From assembly GCF_007830295.1 (NCBI RefSeq), contig NZ_VLKC01000002.1, positions 2,203,776 to 2,267,775 on the forward strand: a stretch of 64,000 nucleotides of DNA, given 5' to 3'. This DNA is from Sporomusa sp. KB1. Its GTDB lineage: Bacteria; Bacillota; Negativicutes; Sporomusales; Sporomusaceae. The translations under genes and the position numbers were made by a program. The notes under the pieces were generated by a model. It searched no databases. It had not been told where the DNA came from and saw only the letters and a program-made list of their open reading frames with translations. Positions 59,793 to 64,000 of this stretch are shown piece by piece. Each line of letters begins with the position of its first letter. The stretch's first letter is position 1.

Positions 59793-61307
59793 TTACTGTG
59801 TTGCATCTAGATTTAAGGCAAACGTTGGCTGATAAACCTGGGGTTGACAGTGATTTTGCGTTTTGGCGGACTTGACCATTGCGGTCAACACTTGCCGGCC
59901 GGTATCCATACCTTGGGCACCGATTAATACAATAAGATCACCGCTGCGGGCATGACTGAGTGCAGCGGTGATCGCCGCAGATAAAGTGCTGGTGTGGGTA
60001 TAGCCGGTTTTTAGTGTGTTGAGTGTTGACAGAAAGGCCACCCTTTCTTCGGGGGTTACTGTATCAGGTGGACCAACCTGGTCGGCGCTGTCGGTAATAA
60101 TTAATTCAAACGGTAATTTTTTACTGAGACCGGCAAGGGTTGCGGCATTGGCGGCGTTAATTGCCGGACCGCGCTGACCGCGGATGGCATTAACAACAAC
60201 AAGCTGCTGATAGCGCAGCGTGTTTGTTGTATCGAAAACAGCTTCAATACTGCCTGGATTTAGAGCCGTATCATCAACAACAGTGAGTCCGTCGATATGG
60301 AAAATATCCATACGCCGTTCAACGCCCCGGAAATCGGCTAACGCCTGGGAAATGACTGCTGGTGTCAGGCCCTGTATTAGGGCGGCGGCAGCGGCCAATA
60401 GTGCATTTTCGATATTATGGCGTCCGGGAATGGCTAATGTCATAGCATATTGGCCGGCTGGTATTTGTTGGCCATTGAGTGCGATCAACGGGTTGCTGAT
60501 TGTAAGGATAAAGCCACTGCCATAGGCTGTCAGGTGGGTAATACCGGCGCAGATGTCGGCCGGGCTATTGACTGCAACGGTAATAAGCCTGCCGGTAAAA
60601 TGGGAAGCAATAACCTGGCAGTAGGGATCGGCGATATTGATAATCAGGGGAGCTTGGGGGGGAAGCAAGTCCAGAAACTTAGTTTTGGCCGCAAGATAGT
60701 TGGCAAAATTGCCATGAAAATCGAGGTGGTCGGCACATAGATTGCTAAATATGCCTGTTGAAAAACGAACATGAGTAACGCGATGCATATCAACGCCCTG
60801 TGCGGATACTTCCATAGCGGCATGGGTAACTTTGTTTCTAAGCATTTGTGCCAGATAGTGTTGAAGAGTAACCGCATCTGGTGTTGTCAGGGTACTGGGG
60901 ATAGCGTTTTTGCCGGTATTGACCCGGACGGTGCCGATAAGTCCAGTCTGGAAGCCATTACGGATAAAAATATGTTCAAGCAGGCAGGCAATAGTAGTTT
61001 TGCCATTAGAGCCTGTTATACCTACAAGGTTCAATTTGTGTGACGGGTTTTCATAAAAGGCCGCAGCCAGCTCAGACAGGGCCAATCTGGCGTTAGCTAC
61101 AACAAGTACCGGAATGGGCAGCGGTGGCAGATGGTCTGGGCAATCGCTCACAATCACCAGTGCTCCCCGGTCAGCGGCAGCTTGGGCAAACGTATTACCA
61201 TCGGCGGCGCGGCCACAGATCGCCACAAAAATATACCCTGGCTGTACCTTGTCAGAATGGCAGGTAATTCCTGTTGCTTTGCTAACCCAATTCTCAAGTA
61301 CCTGCAT
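59793..61307 (-). CDS. MurE-like Mur ligase without the diaminopimelate motif
   Basis: 504 residues from ATG 61307 behind AAGGAGG. N-terminal uridine-binding domain, ATP site GITGSNGKTT (96-105), a YLAAKTKF segment with the Lys that is carbamylated in Mur ligases, and a C-terminal domain. Compared with MurE, the DNPR motif that selects diaminopimelate is missing (the region reads TDSADQVGPPD), and the usual Asp-Tyr-Ala-His-Thr-Pro-Asp is Asp-Thr-Ala-Leu-Asn-Pro-Gly. So it is a paralogue that probably adds something other than diaminopimelate, or acts on another acceptor. A true murE would lie elsewhere. Confidence 0.85.
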   Translation of the reverse strand: MQVLENWVSKATGITCHSDKVQPGYIFVAICGRAADGNTFAQAAADRGALVIVSDCPDHLPPLPIPVLVVANARLALSELAAAFYENPSHKLNLVGITGSNGKTTIACLLEHIFIRNGFQTGLIGTVRVNTGKNAIPSTLTTPDAVTLQHYLAQMLRNKVTHAAMEVSAQGVDMHRVTHVRFSTGIFSNLCADHLDFHGNFANYLAAKTKFLDLLPPQAPLIINIADPYCQVIASHFTGRLITVAVNSPADICAGITHLTAYGSGFILTISNPLIALNGQQIPAGQYAMTLAIPGRHNIENALLAAAAALIQGLTPAVISQALADFRGVERRMDIFHIDGLTVVDDTALNPGSIEAVFDTTNTLRYQQLVVVNAIRGQRGPAINAANAATLAGLSKKLPFELIITDSADQVGPPDTVTPEERVAFLSTLNTLKTGYTHTSTLSAAITAALSHARSGDLIVLIGAQGMDTGRQVLTAMVKSAKTQNHCQPQVYQPTFALNLDATQ

Positions 61308-61366
61308 ATCATTTCCTCCTTGTCAGCAAATAAGATACTCCATGGTATTCCCACTACAGGCAGGAG

Positions 61367-62218
61367 GTGAACGAGATAAAAAATCTTTTGCAATTTCTGT
61401 TTCTCATGCTTATTATGCTACTGGCACTTAACGCCGGTTGCGGTCTAAAAACGCCTGCTCCCAAACCTGAAGTTCGCCTAGTAGCTGACCAGGTTACCAT
61501 TGAAGGACAGCCTGTAGGCGCTATGACGATGGAACAAGCCACCAGAGTTTTGGTTAACTTGGCCAAGGCCAAAGATGTGCCGGCCGTAAATGCCGGCTTT
61601 GCCCCTGAAACCGGCGAGGTTATTCCTGAACGTCCGGGTCAGCGTCTCAATGTGTCAGCCACTTTGAACGAATTGTTTGCTGCAGCGCCTGGCAGCAAGG
61701 TTACATCAGTCTATCAGCAGTTTGTGCCTGATATTACCCAAGATAAGCTTGCTCGTAGTCACAAGCTGGGGCGTTATACTACACAAATTTTGGATGATAG
61801 CCCGGGGCGTCTTGCCAATATCCGTCTGACAGCCAAATTAATCAACAACACAGTTCTTGAATCCGGGCAGGAATTTTCTTTCAACAGACTAACAGGCGAA
61901 CCGACGGCCGGCAGGGGTTTTCAACCAGCAGCAATATTTGGCGATAAGGGAAAAACGGAGCAGGGGCTTGGGGGTGGCATGTGCCAGGTGTCATCAACTC
62001 TATATAATGCGGTATTGGCTGCAAATCTTACAGTTACCGAGCGTCATCCTCATTCCCAACCGGTAAAATATGTGCCGCCAGGCAAGGATGCCACTACCTA
62101 CACAGATAAGGATTTTCGCTTTATCAACACCACGCGCCATCGCCTGATAAGCCGTGTTTTTACTGATGAGACAGGTTCTCAGCTAACAGTGGAACTATGG
62201 GGATTGCCTGACGTATAA
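61367..62218 (+). CDS. VanW-family lipoprotein
   Basis: 283 residues from GTG 61367, which overlaps AGGAGG. The signal peptide with a lipobox (Leu-Asn-Ala-Gly-Cys) begins at Lys-Asn-Leu-Leu, so the natural start may be the ATA at 61376, eight bases after AGGAGG. A peptidoglycan-binding-like region is followed by the VanW domain (SGQEFSFNRLTG, LGGGMCQVSSTLYNAVL, HPHSQPVKYVPPG). The family is linked to cell wall or spore envelope but its reaction is unknown. It diverges from the Mur ligase. Confidence 0.9.
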   Translation: MNEIKNLLQFLFLMLIMLLALNAGCGLKTPAPKPEVRLVADQVTIEGQPVGAMTMEQATRVLVNLAKAKDVPAVNAGFAPETGEVIPERPGQRLNVSATLNELFAAAPGSKVTSVYQQFVPDITQDKLARSHKLGRYTTQILDDSPGRLANIRLTAKLINNTVLESGQEFSFNRLTGEPTAGRGFQPAAIFGDKGKTEQGLGGGMCQVSSTLYNAVLAANLTVTERHPHSQPVKYVPPGKDATTYTDKDFRFINTTRHRLISRVFTDETGSQLTVELWGLPDV

Positions 62219-62260
62219 GCTTGAAACTTTCCAGCCATACTAAACACGAGGTGGGAGCGC

Positions 62261-63292
62261 ATGAAAAACAAGACATGGAATACCGCACTAGTCGTAGGAA
62301 TTTTGCTGGCATTTCTCACGGGAGCGTACACACTACTCAAGCCTCCCGCCCAAAAACCAACACCTGCACCAACACCGGCACCGACTGAGCAGGAACCGGC
62401 CCCGGCGCCACCTGCGCCGGTACCACAGCCGATTCCAGGAGTTGCGCCTTTTGATGCAGCTAAATATGCTAATGAACCACAAATAAAAGTCTATCTGGCA
62501 GACAAAGGCTCGATCGAGACTATGCCGCTAGAGAAGTACATTGAAGGGGTTATTGCCCAGGAGATGGAGCCGGATTGGCCGACAGAGGCCTTAGCGGCAC
62601 AGGCCATTGCCTCACGTACCCTGACAATCAGTGCCATTGAGGCTGGGACAATAAAAAAACTACATAATGCCGATGTCAGTACAGCGAAAGAAGAGCTTCA
62701 GGCTTTTGCTCCCCAGAAAGTCAACGACAGTGTGCGGCAGGCCGTGGCCCGGACACGCGGTGAAGTACTGTTATATGCCGGTGGACTTGTTAATGCAATC
62801 TATAGTTCCTGCAATGGGCAAATTGGTGCTACCAGAGAAGAAAGCTTCCCTAAAGAAATTCCTCATGACACGCCATATTTCCAGCCTGTCAAAGATAACT
62901 GCTTTACCTATGCCCCAGAACAAATAGAATCCTGGACAGTAAAAATTCCGGCTTCCCAGGTTGCAGCTGCCATCGGCTATACTGGTAACCCAGCCGATAT
63001 CCGTATTTTGGAGAAAGGGCCATCTGGTCGGATTCTCTATATTGGGGCTGGCAATAAAAAAATGTATGGTGCTGATTTCCGCAGAGCTATCGGCTATGAT
63101 GTTCTGAAATCCACCTTAGTTACGGAAATGAATGTGGAAGATGGTTACTTCATTTTTAAGGGCAACGGCTGGGGCAATGGTGTTGGTTTGTGCCAATGGG
63201 GCGCCTATACCTTTGCCAAAGAGGGCAAGCAGGCCGAGGATATTGTCAGGCATTATTATCCTGGCACGGAAGTGAAAAAACTATGGCAATGA
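62261..63292 (+). CDS. SpoIID/LytB-domain protein
   Basis: 343 residues: one membrane helix (about 7-24), a Pro/Ala/Thr-rich linker (about 27-62), then the SpoIID domain with EGVIAQEMEPDWPTEALAAQ and GNGWGNGVGLCQWGAY. In SpoIID the Glu of the first motif cleaves glycan strands. It is anchored on the outer side of the membrane. It follows VanW by 42 bases, so both likely act in wall or spore-cortex remodelling. Confidence 0.94.
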   Translation: MKNKTWNTALVVGILLAFLTGAYTLLKPPAQKPTPAPTPAPTEQEPAPAPPAPVPQPIPGVAPFDAAKYANEPQIKVYLADKGSIETMPLEKYIEGVIAQEMEPDWPTEALAAQAIASRTLTISAIEAGTIKKLHNADVSTAKEELQAFAPQKVNDSVRQAVARTRGEVLLYAGGLVNAIYSSCNGQIGATREESFPKEIPHDTPYFQPVKDNCFTYAPEQIESWTVKIPASQVAAAIGYTGNPADIRILEKGPSGRILYIGAGNKKMYGADFRRAIGYDVLKSTLVTEMNVEDGYFIFKGNGWGNGVGLCQWGAYTFAKEGKQAEDIVRHYYPGTEVKKLWQ

Positions 63293-63371
63293 TTTGTTAA
63301 AGAAAAGAAATTTATTCACTGACTTCATATTGGATGAATTTTATAGTAATTTCTGCATACATTAATTACGC

Positions 63372-63440
63372 GAGGTAGTATGGCGGCTACCTCCCGGGGA
63401 CTGCGCCGCTTGTCTGGTACGCACGGACAGGCGGCGCAAT
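63372..63440 (+). terminator. Terminator region after SpoIID gene
   Basis: Two hairpins: GAGGTAG/CTACCTC (63372-63393), then CTGCGCCGC-TTGTC pairing with GGACAG-GCGGCGCA (63401-63439) and a T-rich tail. Confidence 0.75.
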
Positions 63441-63480
63441 TTATTTTCTTGATTTTTTTGCAATATTGGTCTTATGAATA

Positions 63481-63509
63481 TTGGCAATAGCTTTCGACTA
63501 CGCTATAAT
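63481..63509 (+). promoter_or_regulatory. Promoter of the DUF1934 gene
   Basis: TTGGCA, 17 bases, TATAAT, about 18 bases before the likely start codon. Confidence 0.75.
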
Positions 63510-63526
63510 AATAAAGTTAAGGTTCT

Positions 63527-64000
63527 GTGAAGGGATTGAGTCTGATCGAACAGAGTAATACGGATATTAGCCATGTACTCATTTCTGTGAAGGGCTCACA
63601 ACAGGATGATCATGGCGAAGAAGATACAATTGAATTATTTACGCATGGGCGTCGGTATGCGAAAAATGGGGTCCACTACATCACGTATCAGGAAAGCGGG
63701 ATTAGTGGGATGGAAGGCGCCTCAACACTCTTAAAAGTCTACACAGATTATGTTATTCTGGTGCGTAGGGGCGGCGTTGACCAGCGGCAGGAATTTCGGG
63801 TTGGGCAGCGCTCACGTTCCAGGTATGTCACACCCTACGGCACAATGGAAATTAGTATACAAACAACCCGGCTGGCGATAACCCGTGCTGAGGATAATAG
63901 TCAGGTTACCGGAATACATATTGAGTATGAGCTGGAAATAGACGGACAGTGGCAAAGCACCAATAAACTTGCTGTCCTTATACAGGGGGATAAGAAGAAT
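63527..64000 (+). CDS. DUF1934 (YwiB-type) protein, 3' partial
   Basis: At least 158 residues, open at the right edge. GTG 63527 has TAAGG upstream; a TTG three codons later is also in frame. The sequence (VLISVKGSQQDD, then DTIELFTHGRRY, YQESGISGMEG, RYVTPYGTMEISI) is typical of the DUF1934 calycin-like beta-barrel, often found in Firmicutes near argS and pyrG. Role unknown. Confidence 0.88.
   Translation, partial: MKGLSLIEQSNTDISHVLISVKGSQQDDHGEEDTIELFTHGRRYAKNGVHYITYQESGISGMEGASTLLKVYTDYVILVRRGGVDQRQEFRVGQRSRSRYVTPYGTMEISIQTTRLAITRAEDNSQVTGIHIEYELEIDGQWQSTNKLAVLIQGDKKN

Noticed and set aside
1-64000. tRNA, rRNA, CRISPR arrays, insertion sequences, prophage
   Set aside because: No cloverleaf genes, regular spaced repeats, transposase or phage genes could be recognised on either strand.

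Overview
The window looks like chromosome of an anaerobic, spore-lineage, diderm Firmicute (Negativicutes, most likely Sporomusaceae). This is inferred from a porin with an N-terminal SLH domain after a signal peptide (20424-21674), a SpoIID-type protein, T-box and FMN leader RNAs, two sigma-54 activators, several ferredoxins, and ferredoxin-dependent 2-oxoacid oxidoreductase genes. Nearly all genes start behind strong AGGAGG-type ribosome sites. I saw no tRNA, rRNA, CRISPR array or insertion sequence.

Left third (1-27.2 kb): a catabolic island for an imidazole amino acid or its betaine. Block 1 holds a sigma-54 activator, a perfect -24/-12 promoter, a sodium/solute symporter with a small membrane partner, a histidine ammonia-lyase (HAL) homologue, a large SARP/ATPase/TPR regulator, then hutU, hutI, glutamate formimidoyltransferase, formimidoyl-THF cyclodeaminase and a soluble chemotaxis receptor. 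Block 2 holds a second sigma-54 activator facing a second HAL homologue across another perfect -24/-12 promoter, followed by an SLH porin, a BCCT (betaine/choline/carnitine) transporter and a three-subunit molybdenum hydroxylase. The key observation is that both HAL homologues lack the Ala-Ser-Gly triad that forms the MIO electrophile, so neither should deaminate histidine in the normal way. With a betaine transporter next door and a complete urocanate-to-glutamate route, elimination of trimethylamine from a histidine betaine (hercynine, ergothioneine or a relative) is a plausible job for one or both. This is inference.

Middle (27.2-37.2 kb): a divergent pair of exported CsgG/FlgT-like proteins, a YkgJ-type zinc/iron-binding protein, an FMN riboswitch with ribB, a universal stress protein, iron-sulfur proteins, a ferritin-like protein, a membrane protein with a degenerate GGDEF domain and a Crp/Fnr regulator. 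A tandem T-box leader then controls serA, followed by a glycolate/2-hydroxyacid dehydrogenase set (GlcE, GlcF, GlcD types) and korDABC (37.2-45.9 kb). This could link D-3-phosphoglycerate or D-2-hydroxyglutarate chemistry to 2-oxoglutarate and ferredoxin.

Right third (46-64 kb): a siroheme-type reductase fused to DUF1858 with an unknown partner, a soluble chemotaxis receptor, a DUF1624 membrane protein, an SMR-like transporter, a phosphate transporter pair under a PhoP-like box, purL, a VOC enzyme, an array of five hairpins, a small Cys protein, a DUF2156 protein, speD, a b-type cytochrome, a MurE-like ligase lacking the diaminopimelate motif, VanW and SpoIID family envelope proteins, and the start of a DUF1934 gene cut by the right edge. 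A short element following terminators recurs at about 16.8, 32.7 and 52.2 kb.
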